The position numbers were made by a program, and so were the translations under genes. Under the pieces are notes generated by a model, which ran no database searches, had not been told where the DNA came from, and saw only the letters and a program-made list of their open reading frames with translations. Of a stretch of DNA of 64,000 bases, positions 16,322-25,674 are shown one piece after another. Position 1 is the stretch's first letter; every line of letters starts with the position of its first letter. The DNA lies in assembly GCF_036250695.1 (NCBI RefSeq), contig NZ_CP109427.1, forward strand, positions 7,006,001 to 7,070,000, written 5' to 3'. The DNA comes from Streptomyces sp. NBC_01497. GTDB taxonomy: Bacteria; Actinomycetota; Actinomycetes; Streptomycetales; Streptomycetaceae.

Positions 16322-18808
16322 GTGAACAAGGACGCGACCGACTCCTTCGTGCATGTCCGGGGCGCCAGTGAGAACAACCTGCGGAACCTCGATGTCGACG
16401 TTCCGCGGGACGCGATGGTCGCCTTCACCGGCATCTCCGGTTCGGGCAAGTCCTCGCTTGCGTTCGGCACGCTCTACGCGGAGGCCCAGCGGCGCTACTT
16501 CGAGTCCGTGGCACCGTACGCCCGAAGGCTGTTGCAACAGGTCGGCGCGCCGCACGTGCGGGAGATCACCGGACTGCCACCGGCCGTGGCCCTGCAGCAG
16601 CGACGCGGGTCGCCCAGCTCGCGCTCGACGGTCGGCACGATCACCACGCTGTCCAATCTGTTGCGGATGCTGTACTCGCGCGCCGGTACCTATCCGCCCC
16701 GGGCCGCACGGCTGGAGGCCGAGTCGTTCTCACCCAACACTGCGGCCGGCGCCTGTCCGGAGTGCCACGGACTGGGCGTCGTGCACGACGTCGCCGAGGA
16801 CCTGCTCGTCCCGGACCCCTCGCTGAGCATCCGCGAGGGGGCGATCGCCGCCTGGCCGGGCGCCTGGCAGGGCGCCAACCTGCGCAGTGTCGTCAGCGGC
16901 CTGGGAATCGACATCGACCGGCCGTGGCGCAGGCTCAGGAAGAAGGACCGGGACTGGCTGCTGTACACGGACGAGCAGCCCTCCGTGTACATCGAGCCGG
17001 AGGAGGACCGCGTCGACTACGGCTACCAGGGCAAGTTCTGGAGCGCCCGCAAGCACGTCATGCACGTCCTCGCCGACTCCAAGAGCGAGAAGATGCGCGA
17101 ACGCGCGCTCCGTTTCGTCAGGAGTGTGCCCTGCCCGGTGTGTCACGGCAGCGGACTACGGCCCGAGGCGCTCGCCGTGACCTTCGCCGGACGTTCCATC
17201 GCCGCGATCAACGCGATGCCGCTCACCGAGGTCGTGGCGCTGCTGCGGCCCTTCGCGGGGCGGTCCGAGGCCGACGCCACCACGTCGACCGCCCTATCCG
17301 GGGCGACGACCGAGGCCGCGGTCCGGATCTGCGGCGATCTGGTCGCGCGGGTCGACGTACTGCTCGACCTGGGCCTCGGATATCTCAGCCTCGGGCGCCG
17401 CTCGACGACCCTGTCACCCGGCGAGGCGCAGCGCCTGCGGATCGCCACCCAGCTGCGCTCGGGGCTGTTCGGCGTCGTCTACGTCCTCGACGAACCCTCC
17501 GCGGGCCTGCACCCGGCTGACGCGGAACCGCTGCTGGACGTGCTGGACCGCCTCAAGGCGGCGGGCAACTCGCTGTTCGTCGTGGAGCACGACATGGACG
17601 TCGTACGGCGGGCGGACTGGGTGGTCGACATCGGCCCCGGCGCGGGCGAGGGCGGCGGGCGCGTCCTGTACAGCGGCCCGGTCGCCGGTCTTGAGCGGGT
17701 GGAGGAGTCGGCCACGAGCGAGTACCTGTTCGGGCGCGCCAAGCCGCTCGATCACCGCCCGCGCACACCGCACGGCTGGCTGCACCTGAGCGGCGTCTCC
17801 CGCCACAATCTGCACGACGTGTCCGTCGACGTACCGCTCTGCGTACTGACGGCGGTGACGGGCGTGTCCGGTTCTGGAAAGTCGACGCTGGTGACGCAGG
17901 TGCTCGCCGAGGTCGTCCGCGGCCACCTCGGACTCGTACCCGAGGAGCCCGACGAGGCGCAGCTGGAGGTCGACGTCCAGGACGCGTCGGGAGTCGAGTC
18001 GTTCGACCGGCTGGTCCGGGTCGACCAACGGCCCATCGGCCGAACTCCCCGGTCCAACCTGGCCACGTACACAGGGATGTTCGACGCGGTGCGCAAGCTG
18101 TACGCGGCGACGGACAAGGCCAGGGCGCGCGGCTACTCGGCCGGGCGGTTCTCCTTCAACGTGCCCGAAGGGCGGTGCGAGACCTGCCAGGGCGAAGGAT
18201 TCGTCGCGGTGGAACTGCTGTTCCTGCCTGGCACCTACGCGCCGTGCCCGACCTGCCGGGGCGCCCGGTACAACGCCGAAACGCTGGAAGTCACCTACCG
18301 CGGCAAGAACATCGCGGAAGTGCTGGGGCTGTCCGTCGACGCCGCCGCCACGTTCCTGTCGGCCGTCCCGGCCGCCTCCCGCAGTCTGCAGACGTTGCGC
18401 GAGGTGGGCCTGGGGTACCTGCGGCTGGGGCAGCCCGCGACGGAACTCAGCGGTGGTGAGGCGCAACGCATCAAACTGGCCACCGAACTGCAGCGAGCCC
18501 GCCGCGGCCACGCGCTCTACCTGCTCGACGAGCCGACGGCGGGGCTGCACCCCTCGGACATCGCGCTGCTGCTGCGACAACTGCACCGGCTCGTCGACGC
18601 CGGCAACACCGTCGTCCTCGTCGAGCACGACCTGGACACGATCGCCACCGCCGACTGGGTCATCGACCTCGGCCCGGGCGGCGGCGACGCGGGCGGGCGG
18701 GTGGTTGCGGCGGGCCGGCCGGCCAAGGTGGCCAGGGCCCGCCGCAGCGCCACCGCGCCCTACCTCGCGGCCCGGCTCGCGCGCTCGGACGACGGCGCGA
18801 GGGGCTGA
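16322..18808 (+). CDS. UvrA-like ABC ATPase lacking the UvrB-binding domain (UvrA2 type)
   Basis: An 828-residue protein with two ABC ATPase halves: Walker A GISGSGKSS (37-45) and GVSGSGKST, signatures LSPGEAQRLRIA and LSGGEAQRIKLA, and Walker B VYVLDEPSAGLHP and LYLLDEPTAGLHP. Both zinc modules are present (CPECHGLG/CPVCHGSG and CETCQGEG/CPTCRGAR). The stretch between LYSRAGTYPP and FSPNTAAGACPEC is short: the ~110-120 residues that form the UvrB-binding domain of canonical UvrA (about 950 residues) are missing. Such UvrA2/DrrC-type proteins are linked to DNA-damaging drug tolerance instead of UvrABC incision. GTG 16,322 has AGGA upstream. No export or biosynthesis genes adjoin it. Confidence 0.88.
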   Translation: MNKDATDSFVHVRGASENNLRNLDVDVPRDAMVAFTGISGSGKSSLAFGTLYAEAQRRYFESVAPYARRLLQQVGAPHVREITGLPPAVALQQRRGSPSSRSTVGTITTLSNLLRMLYSRAGTYPPRAARLEAESFSPNTAAGACPECHGLGVVHDVAEDLLVPDPSLSIREGAIAAWPGAWQGANLRSVVSGLGIDIDRPWRRLRKKDRDWLLYTDEQPSVYIEPEEDRVDYGYQGKFWSARKHVMHVLADSKSEKMRERALRFVRSVPCPVCHGSGLRPEALAVTFAGRSIAAINAMPLTEVVALLRPFAGRSEADATTSTALSGATTEAAVRICGDLVARVDVLLDLGLGYLSLGRRSTTLSPGEAQRLRIATQLRSGLFGVVYVLDEPSAGLHPADAEPLLDVLDRLKAAGNSLFVVEHDMDVVRRADWVVDIGPGAGEGGGRVLYSGPVAGLERVEESATSEYLFGRAKPLDHRPRTPHGWLHLSGVSRHNLHDVSVDVPLCVLTAVTGVSGSGKSTLVTQVLAEVVRGHLGLVPEEPDEAQLEVDVQDASGVESFDRLVRVDQRPIGRTPRSNLATYTGMFDAVRKLYAATDKARARGYSAGRFSFNVPEGRCETCQGEGFVAVELLFLPGTYAPCPTCRGARYNAETLEVTYRGKNIAEVLGLSVDAAATFLSAVPAASRSLQTLREVGLGYLRLGQPATELSGGEAQRIKLATELQRARRGHALYLLDEPTAGLHPSDIALLLRQLHRLVDAGNTVVLVEHDLDTIATADWVIDLGPGGGDAGGRVVAAGRPAKVARARRSATAPYLAARLARSDDGARG

Positions 18809-19214
18809 GCACCGGTCAGCCGGGTTCGAGGCGCAGGGTCGGGCGCGTCAGCATGCTGCGTTCCACTCGTGGCGGACATAAAGGCAAGTGGTTGACCTGC
18901 CCCGCGACCAGGCGCAGTTGGCTCGCCGGATGGGCGCGTACCGGGCCGTATCGCATGCAAGGCCCGAGGCGCGCCCTACCGTACGGCTCCTGGTGCTGAA
19001 GCCGCCGCTGCCGTGGCCGCCCTGCCGGCCCGCCGCAGGGGTGCTGGCGGCGAACGGAGTATCGATGTTGCCGCTGTGGGCGAGGGCGGAATTGATGCTG
19101 CCGTACGTGCCGGCTGTCGCGGAGCCCTCTACGAAGCAAACGACGAGTGGTGTGCCGGCGGCGGGCACTGGCTCGCTGCCTGTCGGTGCATGAGCGCCGC
19201 GCGCGTGTGGGAAT
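18809..19214. other. No recognisable gene
   Basis: Minus-strand frames here (for example reading TYGSINSALAHSGNIDTPFA) have no ribosome site, no familiar motif and codon use unlike the neighbours. Nothing else is visible. Confidence 0.35.
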
Positions 19215-19433
19215 ATGCGGGTTATGGATGCAATCTCCTCCGTAGAACTGGCCGCCCAGCGCCAGCGCAGCGCTGCGGCTGCCGCGGACGCGGCTCGTGT
19301 TGATGTAGAACTTGAGGCCGTGGCAGCGGTCCGCGAAGGAGAACCTCTTCACGAGGTCGCCGAAGCCTCCGGTATCGACTCCGGCGAACTGAAGCATCTG
19401 GACAAGATCGCAGGGGACATCCCGCCAAACTGA
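19215..19433 (+). CDS. Small putative helix-turn-helix protein
   Basis: A 72-residue frame starting MRVMDAISSVELAAQRQRSA (an internal ATG 9 bases later is an alternative). An alanine-rich helix leads into AAVREGEPLHEVAEASGIDS, which has the spacing of a helix-turn-helix (EGxPLxEVAxxSGID), and it ends KHLDKIAGDIPPN. Such mini-HTH proteins are frequent in Streptomyces near mobile DNA. No strong ribosome site is visible, so expression is uncertain. Confidence 0.4.
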   Translation: MRVMDAISSVELAAQRQRSAAAAADAARVDVELEAVAAVREGEPLHEVAEASGIDSGELKHLDKIAGDIPPN

Positions 19434-20149
19434 GCGCCTGCCCGGGCGTTCAGCGGTCCGGAGCAGTGGCCTGCCGCCGGGCAGCGCGTGCCTGTGCCCG
19501 GTTCGCTGTCGATGCGGCGGATCGACCGATCACCGGGTGTCTTGCGGAGTTGGAGCGAGTACGTCACCGTCGTTGGCGATGTCGATGAGCCGCGGCTCCT
19601 GTCCCTGGTGACCGAGGGGACCCGCGCCCAGCTGATCCGCTGCGAAGACACGTCCTCTGAAGCGGACGGGCGGTCTTCCTCGCGTAGTTGCGGGTGTGGT
19701 GAAGGTGAGCGCGATCCGGGACTTCGGCGAGGGCGTTACCAGAGCCCTTGGGGCGCGACGGCAGAGGCGTCGTCGTGTCATTTGCCGGCGGCGCGCATGA
19801 GACGAGCTGCGATCACGGCCGGGGAATGCTGGAGGGCTCCAGAGATCGCGCGGCGGCTTGGACAGCAGACTGTGCCAGGGGCGGTGGCCGAGCCCGTCAC
19901 AGAGCATCACCAGTATCTCCTGCTTCGCACTACGGGCAGCCGTCTGCGGACCGGCTGCGGGCATGCCGCAGCCTGGCGCAGTCCGCTCCGGGATGCGCGG
20001 TGGGGTATCTGGCCCCGCGCGGAGCGGGGGAGACCCGCGCGCTGTCGGCTCGGTGGGGCCCCAGCGTGTTGCTCAGCAGTCCCCGCACTCCTGCTCTCCG
20101 CTGATGGGGCCGGGTCCCTCCTCCCACCACGGACCGCGGTGGCTCACCA
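19434..20149. other. No recognisable gene
   Basis: About 700 bases without a frame I can support. Many CTGCCG/CGGCAG words and a minus-strand frame around 19,530-19,960 are the only features. It lies between two decayed or minor genes and is probably degenerate sequence. Confidence 0.35.
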
Positions 20150-20535
20150 CTGGTAGCCGGGATGCCCCGGCGAGCGTCGCGTGGCCAGAAGCGGGCCGGC
20201 AACACCGTCCCGTGCCCTGACGCCGCGTGCGGGTCGAAGGTGTCCGCCAGCCGGGCGATCATGCCCAGGCCGTGCCCAGCGTGCCGGTGGTGGAGCGGCC
20301 GTCGCGCATGGCAGCGGCCACGTCTGCCGTCCCCGGCCCGCTGTCCACGGCCAGGAACTCGACCCGGCTTGCTGTCGGTTCGCACGACTCGCAGCACGAT
20401 CACCCCCGCGACAGTGTGCCTGGTCGTGTTGGGGGCGGCTTCGGACATTGCCAGGGCGATCTCACCGGCTCGGTGCTCGCTCAGCCCGATCCGTCCGGCC
20501 AACCGGGAGAGAAACCTCCGCGCGCGCGGCCGTCC
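20150..20535 (-). pseudogene. RsbT-like switch ATPase, frameshifted (copy 2)
   Basis: One frame gives GRIGLSEHRAGEIALAMSEA and HTVAGVIVLRVVRT. A second gives VEFLAVDSGPGTADVAAAMR and DGRSTTGTLG. The first frame then resumes with HGLGMIARLADTFDPHAASG and HGTVLPARFWPRDARRG. Two compensating frameshifts interrupt the ATPase domain. The order and wording closely follow copy 1 at 8,604-8,953 (LSERRAGEVALAVSEA, AMRDGRST-type), so the two are recent paralogs. Unlike copy 1, it keeps the C-terminal strand. It precedes a PP2C phosphatase gene by about 0.9 kb, as copy 1 does by about 1.2 kb. Confidence 0.7.
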
Positions 20536-20733
20536 TGCCGGAAACCGCGTGAAGGGCGTCGACGAGGCTCACGCGGCACGGGCGCCCGAGAGGCGTCCCG
20601 GTGGGTCCACCTTGGCGACCCAGTCGTCATGGCCGACACCGCTGCTCCGGTCAGCTCGCCAGTTCGTGGCGGGAGCGGTGCCGCCGGTCGGGATGGGCCC
20701 TCGGCCCCTCAGCGGCCTTGTCCTGAACAGACC
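20536..20733. other. No gene
   Basis: Short spacer between the broken ATPase and the hairpin. No supported frame. Confidence 0.35.
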
Positions 20734-20783
20734 TTCGAGCCCTGCCGGAAAGGTAAGTGACCGCCTTTTCGGCAGGGCTCGAA
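20734..20783. terminator. Perfect 14-bp inverted repeat, probable terminator
   Basis: TTCGAGCCCTGCCG (20,734-20,747) and CGGCAGGGCTCGAA (20,770-20,783) are exact complements separated by 22 bases that contain further near-complementary GAAAGG/CCTTTT. It sits between the broken ATPase and the small hydrophobic-protein gene. A strong bidirectional terminator or an old element end are both possible. Confidence 0.55.
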
Positions 20784-20976
20784 TTACGCCAGGGTGGCCC
20801 CCGCATTGGAGGAGCGGTTCCCTATCGCTGCTACGAGAGCCGTCCCGACCTCCACTACACCTACCCGGCACGGCGTTTCCCACCCACCGGGTAACCCGCC
20901 GAGTAAGGGGACACACACCAATGGTGAGGGCGGCCACCGAATACGGGGCTGCCCTCACCACGGAACGGTGAGCTTC

Positions 20977-21150
20977 TTACCAGCGGTACCAGCGGCTTCG
21001 CTTGCCACCGCTGTGTGCGGCCGGGCGGATCAGGAAGCCCAGCGCCCACACGACGAGCACGATGATCGCGATCCACCACAGCAGGTGGAGAGCGAAACCG
21101 GCCCCGAAGAGAATGAGAGCGAGAAGAAGAACAAGCAGAATGGGAACCAT
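20977..21150 (-). CDS. Small hydrophobic membrane protein
   Basis: A 57-residue protein starting MVPILLVLLLALILFGAG, then LLWWIAIIVLVVWALGFLIR, then a basic tail GGKRSRWYRW. Two hydrophobic helices and a charged end match the short hydrophobic proteins of Streptomyces and the lmo0937/DUF5670 type that respond to osmotic or envelope stress. GGAGGT lies 8-9 bases before ATG 21,150 and decides the start; an upstream in-frame extension exists but has no such site. It diverges from the second phosphatase gene, consistent with a stress-response neighbourhood. Confidence 0.75.
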   Translation of the reverse strand: MVPILLVLLLALILFGAGFALHLLWWIAIIVLVVWALGFLIRPAAHSGGKRSRWYRW

Positions 21151-21471
21151 AGTTATTACCTCCGAAACGCCGTCTTCCCCCGTTCGGTGGCGCCATGTGC
21201 CCGAAAACCGATCTCTCTTATCTGATGCGTAGGTCCCGCTGACCACGCAGGCCGGGCCCGCCGCCCCGCGGAGGAACTCCTGACGCGTGTCGGCCCGAAC
21301 GATCAGGACGCGTTCAGTACCCGAGGACTCGCGAGCCCAGCTCCAGGTCCAAAGGCGCAGTTGGATGTCCTCACAGCGATCCTCCGCCCGCCCTGACCAG
21401 GCAAGACACGCCTCTCAGGTGATGTTGCGGAGAGCCGGGGAAGAAGCTGCGGCAGCCGAATGGAGGTTGTC
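21151..21471. other. Divergent gap between the hydrophobic protein and phosphatase 2
   Basis: These 321 bases hold the ribosome sites of both neighbours (GGAGGT on minus near 21,160; GGAGG on plus at 21,462). No separate gene. I could not find an unambiguous SigB-type promoter. Confidence 0.35.
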
Positions 21472-22665
21472 GTGGAGAGTGGAGATCTTGAACTGGGTGA
21501 GCTGCTGGCCGCTGCGGAAGCGGCGCCGCCCGGAGAGTCCGTCGAGGTTGTGGCACACGATCTGCGGAAGCGGTTCGGCGCGGAGGCTGTGTCGTTCCTG
21601 TTCGTCGACCTCATCGGCCGGCAGCTGGTACGGCTCGCCGCGGCCGGAGCCGATGACGCGGGCCGTGCCGGGCCGATCGACCTGAAGGGCAGCGTCTACG
21701 ACGCCGTGCTGCAAGGCCAGCGCCAGTACGTAGAAGCGGACGGACAGGGCGGACGGCGCGTCATCACGCCGGTCAGCAACCGCGGCGACTGCATCGGAGT
21801 TTTGGAGGTGACCTTGCAGTCGACCGACCACACCGTGCTGCGTCAGGTCCGTGACGCGGCGCACGCACTGGCCTACATCATCGTGACGGACCGCCGGTTC
21901 ACCGATCTGTACCACCTGAGCGGGCGCACCACCCAGACCAGCCTGGCCGCGGAGATCCAGCATCAGCTGCTCCCCTCGGCACCCTGCTGCGAGGCGGAGC
22001 AGTTCACCCTTGCCGCCGGGCTGGTCCCGGCCGACGACATCGGTGGGGACACCTATGACTACACCCTCGACCGCGACACCCTGCACCTGTCCATCACCGA
22101 CGCCATGGGTCACGACACAAACTCGGCGCTACTGGCCACCTTGCTGGTCGGCGCCCTGCGCCAGTCACGCCGCAGCGGCTGCGACGCCCTGAGACAAGCC
22201 AACCACGCCCACCAGTCCCTGTTGAGCCACAGCCGCGGCCTGGCCACGGGACAGCTGCTGTGCGTTGATCTCGACACGGGCCTGTGCGAACTGGTCAACG
22301 CGGGCCACCCCCGGCCGCTACGCCTACGAAGGGGCGCCGTCGAAGAACTCAAGCTTGACGTCAATCTGCCCTTCGGCGTGGCGGCGCCCACTTCCTACCG
22401 TCCGCAGGAGCTGCAACTGCTTCCCGGGGACCGTCTGGTCCTGCTCACCGATGGGATGCAGGAGCGCGGTGCCGAGGCCGTCGACTTGATCTCACTCATC
22501 CAAGACACGCGCGCGCTGCATCCACGAGAAGCCGTACGGAGCCTGACCTCCGCGGTCCTCGACGCCTGCGACGGCAGTCTCCGGGACGACGCCACCGTCC
22601 TGATACTGGACTGGCACGGCAACCGCAGACGACCGGACGAAACCGGATCGGGCGTTCGGGGCTGA
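21472..22665 (+). CDS. SpoIIE/PP2C-type serine phosphatase with GAF-like domain (copy 2)
   Basis: A 397-residue paralog of the phosphatase at 10,149-11,459 with the same architecture. The GAF-like domain spans ~20-150 with VVAHDLRKRFGAEAVSFLFVD, and the linker is SLAAEIQHQLLP. The PP2C motifs are GGDTYDY, TDAMGHDTNSALLATLLVGA, LVNAGHPRPLRL, LLTDGMQERG, TRALHPREA and DDATVLILDWHG. All metal-ligand aspartates are kept. GTG 21,472 has GGAGG 5 bases upstream and is preferred to ATG 21,460, which overlaps that site. It should act on a phosphorylated STAS protein; none is adjacent. The damaged RsbT-like copy 2 lies upstream. Confidence 0.88.
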   Translation: MESGDLELGELLAAAEAAPPGESVEVVAHDLRKRFGAEAVSFLFVDLIGRQLVRLAAAGADDAGRAGPIDLKGSVYDAVLQGQRQYVEADGQGGRRVITPVSNRGDCIGVLEVTLQSTDHTVLRQVRDAAHALAYIIVTDRRFTDLYHLSGRTTQTSLAAEIQHQLLPSAPCCEAEQFTLAAGLVPADDIGGDTYDYTLDRDTLHLSITDAMGHDTNSALLATLLVGALRQSRRSGCDALRQANHAHQSLLSHSRGLATGQLLCVDLDTGLCELVNAGHPRPLRLRRGAVEELKLDVNLPFGVAAPTSYRPQELQLLPGDRLVLLTDGMQERGAEAVDLISLIQDTRALHPREAVRSLTSAVLDACDGSLRDDATVLILDWHGNRRRPDETGSGVRG

Positions 22666-23265
22666 ACGGCAGCAGCCCTCTTGTCCCCCCTTGCCTCATA
22701 GAGGCTGCGCGACAAACCGGTCCATCCGATCGCATCGCGTTCGACGAGCCTGACGAGGTTGCAGCTGCCTCGACCCGTGCGACTCCCGATCCAGGGCAAG
22801 TTGGGTGAAACGCCGCAAAGGGTAAATACATGATGGATGTCAGGCAGGTAGACGGCGACCTGGGCCTCGACCGTGACGTGCTCGCTCTCGGTCGGGCCGA
22901 TCGTTGGCCGCCGCCGGCGCCGCCCTGCGCCCGCCCGCCGCGTCGACCTGGCGCTGCCTGGCGAGTTGGTGGCGAGGCTCAGACACCGGAGGGCTCGGTG
23001 TTCTCCGAGTTGGAGGGGCGGCGCCGGGCCGCCGGCGCGGCCGAGCGGGACGGCGTTCACCCGCGTACCCGCTCCGTGATCCGGACGCGCCGGAGCCGGA
23101 TGACGACGAAGGGCGCGGACCGGGCTGAGCTGCTTTTCGGGTGCCGAGGAATGGCCACCGGTTGGCGCGCCGTCCCGTGGGTCGTCCCTCGCTGAAACCC
23201 TTTGGTCACAGCTCTGGCGCCCGTGGTAGACCGAAGGGTCCCCTCCTCGTGCTCCGGAGATCTTC
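22666..23265. other. No recognisable gene
   Basis: A minus-strand frame around 22,690-22,880 reads VTVEAQVAVYLPDIHHVF and DAIGWTGLSRSLYEARG, which has a transposase-like flavour but which I cannot assign. The plus strand at 22,830-23,190 is open but arginine-rich and without a motif. The region probably holds decayed mobile DNA. Confidence 0.35.
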
Positions 23266-23847
23266 ATGCGCCGTCTCGCCGTGTTCCTCGCCTCGTCCAA
23301 CGGATACGACCCCGCGTACGCCGCGCTGGCAGCCGACGTCGGCGCTGAACTGGCTCGGCGCGGAATCGGTCTGGTCTATGGCGGTGGCCGCCGGGGCTTG
23401 ATGGGGGTGGTGGCGGACAGCGCGCTGGAGGCGGGCGGCGAGGTCGTCGGCGTCATGCCGCGCAGCATGGTCGAGCGGGAGTGGGCTCACGAGGGGGTGA
23501 CCGAGCTGGTCAGGTGCGACTCGATGCATGAGCGCAAGGCGATCATGGCCGAGTACTCCGACGCCTTCATCGCCCTGCCCGGTGGTCTGGGCACGCTGGA
23601 GGAGATCTTCGAGGTGTGGTCGTGGCGCCAACTCGGCTTCCACACCAAGCCGGTGGGCTTCCTCAATGCGGGAGGCTTCTGGACGCCGCTGCTCGATGCC
23701 CTGCGCGGCCTGGTCGACTCCGGCTTCCTGCCCGCCCCGACCCTGGACGACCTTGCCGTCGCCCCTGACCTGCACGCTCTGCTGGAGCGCCTTGAGGAAC
23801 GGCTGCGCAGCTCCCCGCAGCCCGCGCACGGAGAGGGTCTGCGCTAG
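23266..23847 (+). CDS. LOG-family protein (cytokinin riboside 5'-monophosphate phosphoribohydrolase type)
   Basis: A 193-residue Rossmann-like protein. VFLASSNGYDPAYAALA (6-22) replaces the common GSSxGxxPxY start, GLVYGGGRRGLMGVVAD (~35-51) is the phosphate loop, MPRSM follows, and the signature LPGGLGTLEEIFE holds the catalytic glutamate. MHERKAIM is the conserved nucleotide-binding helix. Length and motifs fit TIGR00730/LOG enzymes that release free base from nucleoside 5'-monophosphates. The physiological substrate in Streptomyces is unclear. It stands alone; no operon partner is visible. Confidence 0.88.
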   Translation: MRRLAVFLASSNGYDPAYAALAADVGAELARRGIGLVYGGGRRGLMGVVADSALEAGGEVVGVMPRSMVEREWAHEGVTELVRCDSMHERKAIMAEYSDAFIALPGGLGTLEEIFEVWSWRQLGFHTKPVGFLNAGGFWTPLLDALRGLVDSGFLPAPTLDDLAVAPDLHALLERLEERLRSSPQPAHGEGLR

Positions 23848-24439
23848 CCAGCCGGTGAGGTACGGCGGGGCCAGGGTGTGCACCCTGCGCGTCAGCGCCG
23901 CCCCCGCCGCACCGCCGCTCCTCGCCCGATGCCAGCCACTCGACGGCGATCAGGACCTCCTCACGGTCCCGGCCCAGCGCAAGACCGCCGTGAGTACGAG
24001 AACCGGATCAGGGCGCCCACACCAGGACCATGATCGTTCTCAGCGCCAACCGCTGTACCCGCCATACCGATGTTCCCAAGGCCGGTGTAGGAGACGGAGC
24101 TGGTGGCCGGCCCGCCGCACGGGGATGGCCGACGGCAGCAGTCGGGACCGAGTCTGACCCACGCGCACGAGGCACGGGCCGCCCACTGGAGGGCTGAGGC
24201 CGCCGGTGTCGCATGACCGACGGTAGTTCCCCCTTCCTGGTGGAGCCACCAGCAGCGGCGGGACCGGAGCCGCTACCGATGGCTCCGGTGCACGCTCGCG
24301 TCTGCGCGCTGCTCAGATGCCGAGCGTGGGCAGCTGCTGCGCGCGTTCCTCGCTCAGTACGCCCGGCGCGAGCGGCTGCTACTGAGAAACACGCCCAGGC
24401 GTACAGCGTGCTCCTGGCCGTCGTCCCGGAGGCGGCGAG
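23848..24439. other. No recognisable gene
   Basis: No supported frame over about 590 bases. A plus-strand frame near 24,330-24,390 reads LLRAFLAQYARRERLLLRN, perhaps a scrap of a longer gene. The transposase fragment begins right after. Confidence 0.3.
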
Positions 24440-24922
24440 GTGGCCGGTCGCTCACCGGTCGATCGCGGCGAACAGGGACTGAAACGCTCGGGCATGACAG
24501 ACGGGTACGGCATTCCGCTGGGTCGTGTCCAGACCGGCGCCAACCGTCACGACTCCCCATTGCTCGCCCCGACCCTGGACCGCCAGGACGACCTTGGGCC
24601 GTTACCCGACGACATCACCGTGCACCTGGACGCCGGCCACGACTCGGAAAAGACCCGCGCGCTGCTCAGCGAACGAGGCCTGCACGGACGCATCGCGCAC
24701 AAGGGCGAGAAGGCGCCGATCCAGGCCGGCCAGAGGTGGCATGTCGAGCGCACCCATGACTGGCAGAACGCCTTCCACCGGCTCGCCCGCTGCTACGAGC
24801 GGCGCACCACCGTCATCGACGCGTTCTTCGACCTCGCCGACACGACCATCACCGTCCGTAACCTGATTTGCCGTGCCCGGACCACCTACCGCTGGGACAC
24901 CCGTCCTCGACGGCGCCCATGA
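24440..24922 (+). pseudogene. IS5-type transposase, C-terminal fragment
   Basis: The frame reads AGRSPVDRGEQGLKRSGMTD, IPLGRVQTGANRHDSPLLAP, DITVHLDAGHDSEKTRALLS, GRIAHKGEKAPIQAGQRWHV, ERTHDWQNAFHRLARCYERR and FDLADTTITVRNLI. This is the DDE C-terminal half of an actinobacterial IS5-group transposase: DAGHDS carries the second aspartate and RWHVERTHDW the final glutamate. The N-terminal half is absent and no start is credible, so it is a remnant. Its missing N-terminal half matches in type the fragment on the opposite strand at 26,632-26,886. It ends 4 bases before the SDR stop. Confidence 0.78.
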
Positions 24923-24926
24923 CTGA

Positions 24927-25643
24927 TCACCAGGGCACGGGCGTTCCGTCCCAGGAGAAGAAGCCACCGGTGGGGCCGTCGTCCGGCAGCAGGGCCAGAC
25001 GGAGGGCACCCTGCGCGGCCTCGGCCGGGTCGCCGCCGGCAGCGGCGGCCAGGGGGTTGAGTTCGGTGGCCCGCAGGCCGGGGGCAAGCGCGTTGACCTT
25101 GAATCCGTCCTCGGCCAGCGTCTGGGCGTACAGGACGGTAAGGGCGTTGAGGGCGGCCTTGGACGACCGGTAGGCGGCGGCGCCGCCGCTTCCCGGGGTG
25201 AACTGGGGATTGGGGGTGGTGCTCCAGGTCAGCGACGCGGTGCCACTGGAGATGTTGACTATGCGCGGGCGCGGGGACCGGCGCAGGGCGGGCAGGAAGG
25301 CATTGGTCACCGCCGCTACCCCGAACACATTGGTCTCGTATGTGCGCCGGTATTCCTCGACGCCGGTGTCGGCCGGCGGGGCAAGTGACGGCGAGATGCC
25401 GGCGTTGTTGACCAGTACGTCCAAGCGGTCCACCTGAGCCGCGGCCTGTGCGATGCCGTCGGGATCTGTCACGTCGAGGACCAGCAGGCGGGCCCCGGCG
25501 CCGATCTCCTCGACGGCCCGCCGCCCGGGACCGGGGTCACGGGAGCCCACGTACACGGTGAGGCCCTCGGCGGCGAGCAGCCGGGCGATATGCTTGCCGA
25601 TTCCCTTGTTGGCACCGGTGACCAAAGCTATGCGATCGTTCAT
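24927..25643 (-). CDS. SDR-family NAD(P)-dependent oxidoreductase
   Basis: A complete 238-residue short-chain dehydrogenase. The glycine motif TGANKGIG is at residues 9-16, SRD after strand 2 suggests NADP, DVTD and NNAGIS follow, the catalytic serine is in NISSGTAS, and YRSSK holds Tyr/Lys. It ends GGFFSWDGTPVPW, like carbonyl-reductase-type SDRs of Streptomyces that act on xenobiotic or secondary-metabolite carbonyls. It diverges from an XRE regulator across a 71-base gap holding a strong palindrome, so this two-gene unit is probably self-regulated. Confidence 0.88.
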   Translation of the reverse strand: MNDRIALVTGANKGIGKHIARLLAAEGLTVYVGSRDPGPGRRAVEEIGAGARLLVLDVTDPDGIAQAAAQVDRLDVLVNNAGISPSLAPPADTGVEEYRRTYETNVFGVAAVTNAFLPALRRSPRPRIVNISSGTASLTWSTTPNPQFTPGSGGAAAYRSSKAALNALTVLYAQTLAEDGFKVNALAPGLRATELNPLAAAAGGDPAEAAQGALRLALLPDDGPTGGFFSWDGTPVPW

Positions 25644-25674
25644 GGCAACCACGCTCGCATGGTCGTGGGTGCTC

